Made by a program: the position numbers and the translations under genes. From Chloroflexota bacterium (GTDB lineage Bacteria; Chloroflexota; Dehalococcoidia; Lucifugimonadales; HRBIN23), in assembly GCA_016210325.1 (NCBI GenBank), contig JACQUK010000050.1, positions 1-35,667 of the forward strand: a stretch of DNA of 35,667 nt, written 5' to 3'. Positions 1-8,557 of the stretch are shown in pieces (positions within the stretch are counted from its first letter, which is position 1; the number at the start of each line of letters is the position of its first letter). The notes beneath the pieces were generated by a model. That model ran no database searches. It had not been told where the DNA came from and saw nothing but the letters and a program-made list of their open reading frames with translations.

Positions 1-1
1 G

Positions 2-130
2 GGTGGGAAAGGGACCTACTTTGCCCGGGTACGCGACGGCAAGATCGTCGAGTTCAATTCCTATCCCGACCTGGCGGGCCTGATGATGGAGTTGGGGCTG
101 ATGCCGGGAGTTGGCGAGCGGGCTGCGTAG
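2..130 (+). CDS. C-terminal fragment of a SnoaL-like/NTF2-family protein (5' truncated by window edge)
   Basis: Frame 2 reads GGKGTYFARVRDGKIVEFNSYPDLAGLMMELGLMPGVGERAA*, typical SnoaL-like C-terminus (VRDGKIVEF..). Confidence 0.6.
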   Translation, partial: GGKGTYFARVRDGKIVEFNSYPDLAGLMMELGLMPGVGERAA

Positions 131-415
131 CGTCGTCCTGGCAGTTGACACAGGGGGTGCGGGCTTCGCCCGCCCCCCTGTGATTACACCGTGGCCCGCA
201 GAATCCACCCAGCGGAAAAGCAGCCGGCCGCTCCCGCGACGTCCTGTTCTTCGGCTTCTCAAACTACTCGGACGTCGTGGTCGTGGTGGTGGCGGTGTGG
301 ATGTGGGAGTGCTGGGTCGCGGCCGGGCATTCTTGGCTCCTGAACGGGTGGACGCGAAGAGTAGGTGCGGGAGCAGACAAGGCAGAATACTTGCCTGGGA
401 AGCAGCGTCCATGGT

Positions 416-568
416 CTACTGTGATTGACGGACTGCAAGTTTCCGACCGTCCGAAAGGACAAGCCATTTGGGGTCGGGTTTGCCGCTGCCACCAAGAGTT
501 CCATCAGGCCTTCTGTATTGGTGGACAAGGGCTACCGGCTGCCCGTCACGAGTTGAGTAGAGCACCAT
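416..568 (-). CDS. Small hypothetical protein (about 50 aa)
   Basis: MVLYSTRDGQPVALVHQYRRPDGTLGGSGKPDPKWLVLSDGRKLAVRQSQ looks protein-like (DGTLGGSGKPDPK motif); TATAAC -10-like box upstream on the minus strand. Confidence 0.4.
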   Translation of the reverse strand: MVLYSTRDGQPVALVHQYRRPDGTLGGSGKPDPKWLVLSDGRKLAVRQSQ

Positions 569-767
569 CTGGCTTCTGGTACACCTGGGTTCTCGGTTCT
601 TCTGGCGCTGATGCCGATTGAGATGAGTGTTATACTGCATTACTCGTCGGCTCAAGTTCAAGTCGCCTCGAGTTGCTCGCTCAGCGAACGAGCCATGATT
701 GAAAACTTCGCGGATGACCTCCGGTGTGACCCACTCGGGCTCCGTCCCGGGACCAGGAGGCGAGGAC

Positions 768-1139
768 ATGAACACCTCCATTGAGCTACTGCGAACCCTT
801 GACGACTATCTCAAGAGGCGCATCACCCTTCAGGAACTGGAGTCCTGGGTTGTGCCGAGGCTCCCGATCTTGCTGGACGCGCCTGACAGCTCTGTAGCCC
901 AACTGGCAGCAGCGGTCGAACTCTACCTGGCAGAATTCCATTCGGGCATAAGAACCGAACGAAGTGTCCGGGTCGCACTGTCGCGTTGCTTGGCTCTGGA
1001 ACGAAAAGAATGGTTTCTCTATCCCAGCGAGCAGGAGCGAAGCGTGACGTCATCCGCTAGCACGGTGCCTATAGAACTTCCCGTGTTGCTGAGCCAGCTA
1101 CGAGTCTGGCGTAGCGAACCTGTAGAGGGACTTGGGTGA
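768..1139 (+). CDS. Hypothetical protein
   Basis: ATG preceded by AGGAGG; MNTSIELLRTLDDYLKRRITLQELESWVVPRLP... has protein-like composition. Confidence 0.6.
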   Translation: MNTSIELLRTLDDYLKRRITLQELESWVVPRLPILLDAPDSSVAQLAAAVELYLAEFHSGIRTERSVRVALSRCLALERKEWFLYPSEQERSVTSSASTVPIELPVLLSQLRVWRSEPVEGLG

Positions 1140-1554
1140 GGAGTTCGCCGTCAAAGCGGATCTTGAACCAGTACAGACCCTCAAGCGTGTAAGGGACGTC
1201 AAGTTGGGAAGCGATGGTGGCCCCTTTTCCTTCTCCCTCCATCTGAACCGAGACCGAGTGTGTTGGCAAGGTTTCTCCAGAAGGCAGCTCGGGCGTAATA
1301 CCAATCTCGTGACGTCCCTTTGCACGCCCAGATTTCAGTGTCAGGATAAGCGTCAAAGGGTAACGTACCGGAGGCATGTCTGTAGGTGGGTTTGGACCAC
1401 GCTCGGTGTGTGTAATGACGTCAACAATGCGGATGAGTGATACCACACCGTCAGCTTCACGAAGAACACGTTCGCAAAGTGCAGCCACCTGGACGTATGG
1501 TCCTTGCTCGAAGGGATGCTGGTATTGCTTGGTCATCGTCATCTGACCTTTCAT
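1069..1554 (-). CDS. DUF6941-like protein
   Basis: 161 aa ORF MKGQMTMTKQYQHPFEQGPYVQVAALCERVLREADGVVSLIRIVDVI...; resembles DUF6941 family from memory. Confidence 0.65.
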   Translation of the reverse strand: MKGQMTMTKQYQHPFEQGPYVQVAALCERVLREADGVVSLIRIVDVITHTERGPNPPTDMPPVRYPLTLILTLKSGRAKGRHEIGITPELPSGETLPTHSVSVQMEGEGKGATIASQLDVPYTLEGLYWFKIRFDGELLTQVPLQVRYARLVAGSATREVL

Positions 1555-1619
1555 GTCGCTCTGGCTTGGCTATCACAGTAGCGTGTGCCTCTGGTGACCG
1601 GCCTCCAACTCCCGGGGGC

Positions 1620-1625
1620 ATTATA
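1620..1625 (-). promoter_or_regulatory. Consensus -10 box (TATAAT) upstream of the DUF6941-like gene
   Basis: minus strand ...GTTGTGGTGGACACAAAAACTGTATAATGCC; -35 weak. Confidence 0.4.
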
Positions 1626-1762
1626 CAGTTTTTGTGTCCACCACAACGTGGAAATCCAAGCATCGCTCCTGCCGGCAGTAACCTACCCCTACCTTTCCGC
1701 CCTCAAACCCTGCATAATACCCCACAGCGCTCTACGTGCACCCTCCCATCTCAGGAGGCGTC

Positions 1763-2737
1763 ATGAACGTGCTGGTCCTGGGCGGCAGCAACATGATCGG
1801 GCGGCACCTGGTCCAGGAGCTAGTTGCCTACGGGCACCAGGTCACCGTCCTCAACCGCGGCCAGACCCCCGTGGAGTTCCCCAAGGGCGTCCAGCGCCTC
1901 TACGCCGACCGCGACGCCGCCGCAGCCATGCGCCAGGCCCTGGCAGGCAAGAGCTACGATTGGAGCTTCGACGTATCGGGCATGACGCGCCAGCAGGTGC
2001 AGAACGCCGCCGAGTCGCTGAAGGGCAGCGTGGGCCGCTACCTCTTCACCTCCACCACCTCGGCTTACGAGCGCCGCTCTCGCATCCCCTGCACCGAGGA
2101 GTCCCCCCTGTTGACCCCTGACTCGCCACCGTCGCCTTCCAAGGAGTATGGCCTGAACAAGGTGGCCTGTGAGCACTACCTGGCGGAGCTGTGGGCCAAG
2201 GAGCGGTTCCCCTACACGGTGCTGCGTCCAGCCGCTGTCTACGGGCCCCACAACTACATGCGCGGGCGCGAGTTCGCCATGTTCGCCCGCCTGCGCCGGG
2301 GCCGCAAGCTGCTGGTCCCGGGCAACGGCATGACGGTCACCCACTTTGTCCACGTGGACGACCTGGTGCGGGCCTACCACCTGGCACCCCAGGTCGCTGC
2401 CTCCCTGGCCCAGGCCTACACCCTGGCGGGGACTGAGGCTGCCACGGTGACGGGGCTCTTCCAGCTCCTGGGTGAGATTGTGGGCGCGTCGCCCCAGATG
2501 GTCTTTGTGCCCTGGGAGAAGGTCACTGGCACCCGCCCGTCCTGGTACCCCTACGAGTGGGAGCGGATAGCTTTCTACAGTATTGAGAAGGCCAAGGCCC
2601 ACCTGGGCTGGGTGCCCAACTACAACCTGCGTCAGGGCATGGAGCAGACCTATGGGTGGTACCTGGAGTCGGGCATGGACAACGAGCCGTGGGACTTCTC
2701 GGGGGAGGACAAGCTGCTGGCGGAGCTAGGAACGTGA
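1763..2737 (+). CDS. NAD-dependent epimerase/dehydratase (extended SDR)
   Basis: MNVLVLGGSNMIGRHLVQELVAYGHQVTVLNRG Rossmann N-terminus; RBS AGGAGG; 325 codons. Confidence 0.88.
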   Translation: MNVLVLGGSNMIGRHLVQELVAYGHQVTVLNRGQTPVEFPKGVQRLYADRDAAAAMRQALAGKSYDWSFDVSGMTRQQVQNAAESLKGSVGRYLFTSTTSAYERRSRIPCTEESPLLTPDSPPSPSKEYGLNKVACEHYLAELWAKERFPYTVLRPAAVYGPHNYMRGREFAMFARLRRGRKLLVPGNGMTVTHFVHVDDLVRAYHLAPQVAASLAQAYTLAGTEAATVTGLFQLLGEIVGASPQMVFVPWEKVTGTRPSWYPYEWERIAFYSIEKAKAHLGWVPNYNLRQGMEQTYGWYLESGMDNEPWDFSGEDKLLAELGT

Positions 2738-2783
2738 GACGAGCAGCGCAGGGGCCCTGACCGACCAATCCTGCATAGAAGCT

Positions 2784-2845
2784 GTCCGGCAAGTTGTTTC
2801 GACACCACCCCCTTCAGGGTGGGGTCGAAACTCCAGTTTCCGGAT
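2784..2845. repeat. Palindromic repeat, short member of the GTCCGGAAACT-bracketed family
   Basis: GTTTCGACACCACCC-cttcag-type loop-GGGTGGGGTCGAAAC (1 mismatch) flanked by GTCCGGCAA and AGTTTCCGGAT; right arm matches 14631-14660 in reverse complement. Confidence 0.7.
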
Positions 2846-2871
2846 AGGCTCATAGCGCAAAGGAGGACCTG

Positions 2872-3858
2872 ATGAAAACCCTGGTCCTGGGCGGCAGCCG
2901 CTTCATTGGCCTGCACCTGGTGCGAGAGTTGGCATCCTACGATCATCAGGTCACGGTCCTCAACCGCGGCCAGACCAAGGTTGAGTTGCCCCGCGGCGTC
3001 CAGCGTATCTACGCCGACCGCCAGGATGTGGCAGCCATGAAGAAGGCCCTGGGGGGCACTGCCTTCGACTGGGTCTTCGATGTGTCTGCCTACACGCCCC
3101 AGGAGATCCAGACTGCCGTAGACCTGCTCGATGGCCGCGTGGGGCGGTACGTTTTCACCTCCACCACCTCGGTCTTCTCTATCTTCTCCATCCTGCCAGC
3201 CACCGAGGAGTTCCCTATGGTGGACCAGCCAGGAGCGCTGCTCCCACCCCAGCCCAACACCCGAGAGTACGCCGTGAACAAGACAGCCTGCGAGCGGTTG
3301 TTGGCGGACCGTTGGCAGAAGGACCGCTTCCCCTACACGGTGCTGCGGCCCCCGGCGGTGTACGGCCCCGACAACTACTCCATAAACCGGGAGTTCGGCA
3401 CCTTCGCGCGCCTGCGGCGCGGCCGCAAGCTCCTGGTGCCGGGCAACGGCCTCACCACCATCCAGTTCACCCACGTGGATGACATGGTCCGTGCCTACCA
3501 CCTGGCACCCCAGACTGGCGCCTCCCTGGCCCAGACCTATACCCTGGCCGCCCACGAGGCTATTACCTACGTGGGTTACTATCGCTTGCTGGCGGAGATC
3601 GTGGGAGTCGAGCCACAGCTCGTGTTCGTGCCCTACGAGCGCATCAAGGGGACGCGCCCCTCCTGGTGCCCCTTCGAGTGGGAGCGCCTGCACCTGGAGA
3701 GCGGCGAGAAGGCCTACAGCCAACTGGGGTGGTCGCCCTTCTACAACCTCCGCCAGGGCATGGGGATGACCTACCAGTGGTACCTGCGCTCCGGCCTAGA
3801 CGACGGCCCCTGGGACTTCTCGGACGAGGACAAGCTGCTGGCAGAGCTGCGGGCGTAG
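2872..3858 (+). CDS. NAD-dependent epimerase/dehydratase, tandem paralog of 1763..2737
   Basis: MKTLVLGGSRFIGLHLVRELASYDHQVTVLNRGQTKVELPRGVQRIYADR; colinear similarity to the upstream ORF. Confidence 0.88.
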   Translation: MKTLVLGGSRFIGLHLVRELASYDHQVTVLNRGQTKVELPRGVQRIYADRQDVAAMKKALGGTAFDWVFDVSAYTPQEIQTAVDLLDGRVGRYVFTSTTSVFSIFSILPATEEFPMVDQPGALLPPQPNTREYAVNKTACERLLADRWQKDRFPYTVLRPPAVYGPDNYSINREFGTFARLRRGRKLLVPGNGLTTIQFTHVDDMVRAYHLAPQTGASLAQTYTLAAHEAITYVGYYRLLAEIVGVEPQLVFVPYERIKGTRPSWCPFEWERLHLESGEKAYSQLGWSPFYNLRQGMGMTYQWYLRSGLDDGPWDFSDEDKLLAELRA

Positions 3859-3900
3859 GGAAGTAGGCAGGGTGCAGTGAACGTCGGAAACCGCCCGTTT

Positions 3901-3929
3901 TTGACAGCTACGCGAGGGGATGGTACTAT
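3901..3929 (+). promoter_or_regulatory. Sigma70-like promoter for the CNNM/CBS gene
   Basis: TTGACA - 17 nt - TACTAT. Confidence 0.55.
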
Positions 3930-4057
3930 CACCTGTGAGGTGCTCCGGTGAAATTGGGTGAACAACCATCCCCAGACCCCTGGCGTAGACCCTGCCTTTC
4001 CAAGCTGTCCGGGCAGCGGAGCCCTGCTGGGCTGGCAGCAAGGCAGGGGGCCTGACC

Positions 4058-5350
4058 ATGCCCCAAGGTGTGAGTATCGTCTATCTCGCCCTGTTGTTCC
4101 TGTGTCTGCTGTTGTCGGCCTTCTTCTCGGGCTCAGAGGCGGCCTTCCTCTCGATTCAGCGTCTGCGGCTGCGCCATCTCGTGGACAAGCGGGTGCCCAG
4201 GGCGCAGCGGGTCGCCAGGTTGGCCGAGCACCCTGAGCAGTTCCTCCCCACGGTGCTGCTGGGGAATACCCTGGTGAACACCGCCATCGCTACCCTTGGG
4301 GCCGCGGTTACCATCTCATTCATCCGCTCGCAGCAGACGGCCTTGCTGGTGGCCACGGTAGGGGTATCAGCCCTGGTGCTGGTGTTCGGCGAGATGTTGC
4401 CCAAGACCATCGCCACCAGGCACGCGGAAGGGACTGCCTTCCTGGTGGTGCGCTTCCTGGACTGGTTCCGCTTTCTGCTGTTCCCGCTGACTGTCCTGCT
4501 CCACTGGACCAGTCACCTGGTGGTCCGTTCCTTCGGCGGCAGCGGCGGTCTGCGCACCATCACCGAGGAAGAGGTCAAGAGTGTCATCCTCATGGGACAC
4601 GAGGCTGGCGCGGTTGAGCACGAAGAGGCCAGGATTATGGCCAATGTGCTCCGCCTGGGAGAGCGCGAGGTCCGCGAGGTGATGACCCCACGCCCGGACA
4701 TCGTCTGGGTGGAGCAGGGGACCCCGCTGGGCGAGTTCCTGGCCCTGTACGCCCATACCCCCCACTCCCGCTACCCGGTGTACGCTAGAAGTGTGGACAA
4801 CATCGTGGGCATTCTGTGGATCAGGGATGTGCTAGGGGCGATGGCCGAAGGGCGCCTCCACGACGGGGGCGATGTCACTGCCCTGGCCCGTCGGCCCTTC
4901 TTCACTCCGGAGACCAAGAAGATCGGCCCGCTGTTCCAGGAGATGCGGAAAACGGGCGAGTCCCTGGCAGTCGCTGTCGACGAGTTCGGTGGCGTCGCCG
5001 GTATTGTCAGCATCACCCAGCTCCTGGAGGAGTTGGTGGGCCCGTTGCCAGAGGAAGGTGGCCATGTGGAGCAGGAGGTGGTGGAACTGGGTGCCGGCGC
5101 CTACGAGGTGGACGCCGGTATGAGGGTTGAAGAGGCCAACCAGCAGTTGGGGTTGCTCATCCCCGAGGGGGAGTACGAGACGCTGGCGGGGTTTGTGTTG
5201 AGCGTGCTGGGGCGGGTGCCGCGTCCCGGTGAATCCTTGCTGCACGAGGGTGTCCGCTTTGTAATTGCCAGCATGGATGGCGTCAAGATCGAGAAGCTAC
5301 GCATCACCAAGGTAGTACGAGCGCAGCAGCAGCGGCAGGCAGCCCTGTGA
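4058..5350 (+). CDS. Hemolysin-family (CNNM/CorC-like) membrane protein with CBS domains
   Basis: DUF21-type N-terminus (LLSAFFSGSEAAFLSIQRLRLRHLV), CBS pair, C-terminal CorC_HlyC-like region. Confidence 0.9.
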   Translation: MPQGVSIVYLALLFLCLLLSAFFSGSEAAFLSIQRLRLRHLVDKRVPRAQRVARLAEHPEQFLPTVLLGNTLVNTAIATLGAAVTISFIRSQQTALLVATVGVSALVLVFGEMLPKTIATRHAEGTAFLVVRFLDWFRFLLFPLTVLLHWTSHLVVRSFGGSGGLRTITEEEVKSVILMGHEAGAVEHEEARIMANVLRLGEREVREVMTPRPDIVWVEQGTPLGEFLALYAHTPHSRYPVYARSVDNIVGILWIRDVLGAMAEGRLHDGGDVTALARRPFFTPETKKIGPLFQEMRKTGESLAVAVDEFGGVAGIVSITQLLEELVGPLPEEGGHVEQEVVELGAGAYEVDAGMRVEEANQQLGLLIPEGEYETLAGFVLSVLGRVPRPGESLLHEGVRFVIASMDGVKIEKLRITKVVRAQQQRQAAL

Positions 5351-6018
5351 CCCCCAGGGCATCTGGCCATCCTCGCGCTGGCCGCCGCGCCCTGCGCTTG
5401 ATATTGGTACGCCACGGCGAAACGCTCTACAACCGGGAGGGCCGGGTGCAGGGCCAGAGCCAGGAGCCGCTGACCGAACTGGGGCGGCAGCAAGCTGGAG
5501 CCGTTGCCCATGTCCTGGCCCAAGAGCGCCTGGCTGCGGTCTACTCGAGCCCGTTGCCCAGGGCAGCCGAGACGGCGACTGCCATCGCTGAACAGCACCA
5601 TCTCCCAGTCCTCTTCCTGGATGGCCTGAAGGAGTTGGACATGGGGGAGCTGGACGGGCTGACCATCCAGGAGATGCGGCAGCGCTACCCAACGTTCCTG
5701 GCCGCCTGGACAAAAGAAGCCGGCACCGTAACCATACCTGGCGGTGAAACCCTGGGCGCCCTCCAGGAGCGCGCGTGGTCGGCTGTCCAGGGCGTCCTGG
5801 GGCGCCACTCTGGCCAGACGGTGGTGGCTGTGAGCCACAACTTCACCATTTTTGTCCTTGCGCTCACTGCCCTGGGGCTATCCCTCCCCCTCTTTCGCCG
5901 CCTGCGCATGGACCTGGGCGGGTACACCATCTTGCAACTCTGGGCAGGCCGTCCCGGTGTGATTGAGGTCTTCAACGAGGTCTGCCACCTGCGAGAGCTT
6001 GGCGCCGTCGCCAAGTAG
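5347..6018 (+). CDS. Histidine phosphatase family protein
   Basis: LILVRHGETLYNREGRVQGQ RHG motif; GTGA overlap with the upstream stop. Confidence 0.88.
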   Translation: MTPRASGHPRAGRRALRLILVRHGETLYNREGRVQGQSQEPLTELGRQQAGAVAHVLAQERLAAVYSSPLPRAAETATAIAEQHHLPVLFLDGLKELDMGELDGLTIQEMRQRYPTFLAAWTKEAGTVTIPGGETLGALQERAWSAVQGVLGRHSGQTVVAVSHNFTIFVLALTALGLSLPLFRRLRMDLGGYTILQLWAGRPGVIEVFNEVCHLRELGAVAK

Positions 6019-6069
6019 CCAGGGCGCACCCGCCACCTTTGCAGAAGGTTGGACCCTGCCCACGCTTGC

Positions 6070-6909
6070 CTAAGCGCCTTGTCCCCTGAGCAGTCCGGGG
6101 AATAGCCGGAGCCGGGCTTCAATCTGGTCTGGCCAGGGAACACCCTCCAACCCCACCTTCTCTACACAGAGGCTGGCCGCGCAACTGGCGAAGTAGGCCG
6201 CCTGAAGGGCGTCACCGGTCCGGTGGTAGTGCACCAGGAAGGCAGCGGCAAAGACATCACCGGCGCCGGTGGGGTCCACCTCCCCGGCAGGGAAAGCCAG
6301 GACTGAATGCCATTGGCCCCGCCAGTGGAGCCGTGCACCGCGCCGTCCCTGGGTCACGGCCAGCACCGGGACCAGCCGCGCCCATTCCTCCAGGACGGCC
6401 ATGCTGGTCACGTCGCGCTCCGAGACTACCGCCAGCGAGGCCCTGGGCAACACCTGGGAGGCCTCGGGCCACTCCTGGGGGTGGATGCGCCCCTGGGCAT
6501 CCCACCCGCGCAACCAGCCCTGGAGCGAGAGGCCCAGCAGGGAGCTACTGAAAAGCGAGGCCACCTCGGACTGGACCTCGCCAACCAGGGGCGCCAGCAG
6601 GACGGTGGTCGCCTTGCGCCAGCGTGTGGGGATGTGCTGGGTGCCCAAGGGCACGGCCCGGGCCAGGAGCCTCTGGCGACGCTCTCCCTCCTGGTAGAGG
6701 TTCTCCATGGTGGTGGTCTGTGGTGAGGGAATGCACCGGACGGTAACGCCGGGGAGCAGAGGGGCCTCTTGGGCGGCGGTGACCACAGCAACCTTGAGCC
6801 CCAGGCGCGCTGCTGTGAGGGTAGCATAGCTGGCGGTGCCGCCCAAGGCCGGGCCCCAGGGCGTCAGGTCCTGGCTAACGTGGCCCACCACCAGAAGGTC
6901 TGGGGGCAT
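6070..6909 (-). CDS. PfkB-family carbohydrate kinase
   Basis: LLVVGHVSQDL N-terminus; DPTGAGDVFAAAFLVHY PfkB signature. Confidence 0.85.
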   Translation of the reverse strand: MPPDLLVVGHVSQDLTPWGPALGGTASYATLTAARLGLKVAVVTAAQEAPLLPGVTVRCIPSPQTTTMENLYQEGERRQRLLARAVPLGTQHIPTRWRKATTVLLAPLVGEVQSEVASLFSSSLLGLSLQGWLRGWDAQGRIHPQEWPEASQVLPRASLAVVSERDVTSMAVLEEWARLVPVLAVTQGRRGARLHWRGQWHSVLAFPAGEVDPTGAGDVFAAAFLVHYHRTGDALQAAYFASCAASLCVEKVGLEGVPWPDQIEARLRLFPGLLRGQGA

Positions 6910-6968
6910 AGAAGGAAGGGTCCTCCTCCGCGGCTGCGGACCCACACAGGCGAGCGCTGGCCCACCAC

Positions 6969-7661
6969 CTAGACGGTTTCCCCAGTCTCGCCTTCCGTCC
7001 TGACGGGCCTTGGCCCGTTGGAAGGGCGGCGGGGCAGGATAGTCACCTTCCGGTTCTCCCCCTCGCCGATGCTCTGGGTGCTTACCCTGGGGTGATTGGC
7101 CAGGGCCAGGTGGATGATGCGTCGCTCGTTAGCAGGCATGGGCTCCAGGGTCATGGCGCGGTTGGTCTGGCTCACCCGGTCGGCGATGCGCTGGGCCATG
7201 CTGCGCAGGTTGGCGTAGCGGCGCTCCTTGTAGTGCTCCACGTCCACCATCACCAGGCTCCGCTGGCCTGTCTGCTTGGACACCAGCAGGTTCACGATGA
7301 ACTGGAACGCCCGAAGCGTTTCACCCCGCCTTCCGATGAGGAGCCCGGAGTCCTCCCCCTCAACTTCAATGAAGACTGCGTCGGAGGCATCCGACGGCGC
7401 CTTTCCGATGGTGGCCACTGCGGAGACCTTCATGGTGGCCAGGAGCTGGTCTACCACCTCTTTGGTGGTGCGGCGGAGTTGGTCCTCGGCTGGCAAGCGG
7501 CGGACACGCACCTTGGCCTGCTCGGCGCCGAAGCCCAGGAAGCCCCCCTTGCCCGGGTTCAGGACTTCTACCTCGACCTCTTCGCGCCTAGTGCCCAGCT
7601 CTTTGAGAGCCAGTTCGACGGCCTCTTCCACCGTCTTTGCCGCTATTTCGACGACGTCCAT
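6969..7661 (-). CDS. jag: Jag/KhpB RNA-binding protein (Jag_N-KH-R3H)
   Basis: Jag_N: VEIAAKTVEEAVELALKELGTRREEVEVEVLNPGKGGFLGFG; KH GLLIGRRGETLRAFQFIVNLL; position next to yidC. Confidence 0.92.
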   Translation of the reverse strand: MDVVEIAAKTVEEAVELALKELGTRREEVEVEVLNPGKGGFLGFGAEQAKVRVRRLPAEDQLRRTTKEVVDQLLATMKVSAVATIGKAPSDASDAVFIEVEGEDSGLLIGRRGETLRAFQFIVNLLVSKQTGQRSLVMVDVEHYKERRYANLRSMAQRIADRVSQTNRAMTLEPMPANERRIIHLALANHPRVSTQSIGEGENRKVTILPRRPSNGPRPVRTEGETGETV

Positions 7662-8445
7662 CTTGTCCTGACTCCTCAGCCGGCTGGGGCTCGGTGGCCG
7701 GTGCCTGGGACTTTCGTTGCGGAAGGAGGGTGCCCCAGCCAGTTACGAAATACTGGATCACGATGCCGACAATGTTGGATACGACCCAATAGAGTGCCAA
7801 CCCGCTGGGGAACTGGAACGTGAAGAAGGTGAACATCAGAGGCATCATCCAGAGCATCATCTGGTTGGTCTGCTGTTGGCGCGGGTCGGAACTGGGGAAC
7901 GTGGTCATCTTTTGCATGACCCACATGGAGATTCCAGTGAGCAGCGGCAGAACAGGCGTCCGGTCAGGCACCGCCAGGTCCAGCCACAAGAAATGGCTGC
8001 TCACCGGGACCGCTCCGTGGACCACGCCGAGCCAGGAGTACAGTCGCTGGGACAGGGCCATCAGGGACTCGGGCGTCGAGGGCAAGGTGTTGACCAATGC
8101 CTGGTACAGTCCTATCCAGATGGGGAACTGGATCAGCAGGGGACCCAGACACCCCACCGGGTTTACTCCGTGCTCCCGGTACAGCCGCATGGTCTCCTGG
8201 GAGAGCCGCTGGCGGTCCTTGGCGTACTTTTGCTGGACCTCCTTGAGCTTGGGCTGAAGGTCTGACATGGCCTTGGTCTGTCGCAGTTGCCGCACCATCA
8301 GGGGGATGGTGACCAGGCGCACGAAGATCGTGAAGATGATGATGCTGAGGCCGAAGTTGTGGAAAAGGAAGGTGTAGAGCAGCACCAGGCTGTTGGTCAT
8401 GGGCCTCAGGATAATCTCAGACCACAGGAGGCCAAGGAACTCCAC
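7588..8445 (-). CDS. yidC: YidC/Oxa1 family membrane insertase
   Basis: FGLSIIIFTIFVRLVTIPLMVRQLRQTKAMSDLQPKLKEVQQKYAKDRQRLSQETMRLYREHGVNPVGCLGPLLIQFPI. Confidence 0.94.
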   Translation of the reverse strand: MEFLGLLWSEIILRPMTNSLVLLYTFLFHNFGLSIIIFTIFVRLVTIPLMVRQLRQTKAMSDLQPKLKEVQQKYAKDRQRLSQETMRLYREHGVNPVGCLGPLLIQFPIWIGLYQALVNTLPSTPESLMALSQRLYSWLGVVHGAVPVSSHFLWLDLAVPDRTPVLPLLTGISMWVMQKMTTFPSSDPRQQQTNQMMLWMMPLMFTFFTFQFPSGLALYWVVSNIVGIVIQYFVTGWGTLLPQRKSQAPATEPQPAEESGQDGRRRNSGKDGGRGRRTGSQRAGH

Positions 8446-8529
8446 GTCTACACCTTTCGTTGTTGTGGTCCCGTAGCGCGGCTGGGCACCGCCTGCTCAT
8501 AGGGCCCCAACTTCGCCACCTACAGGACT

Positions 8530-8552
8530 GCCATCCCCCAATGGGGGATGGC
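8530..8552. terminator. Perfect hairpin between the PQQ lipoprotein gene and yidC
   Basis: GCCATCCCCC-AAT-GGGGGATGGC; no following poly-T, so terminator status unsure. Confidence 0.4.
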
Positions 8553-8557
8553 CACCG

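Noticed and set aside
1820-2602. 260-aa minus ORF
   Set aside because: Antisense shadow of the first epimerase gene.
2650-3723. 357-aa minus ORF
   Set aside because: Antisense shadow of the second epimerase gene.
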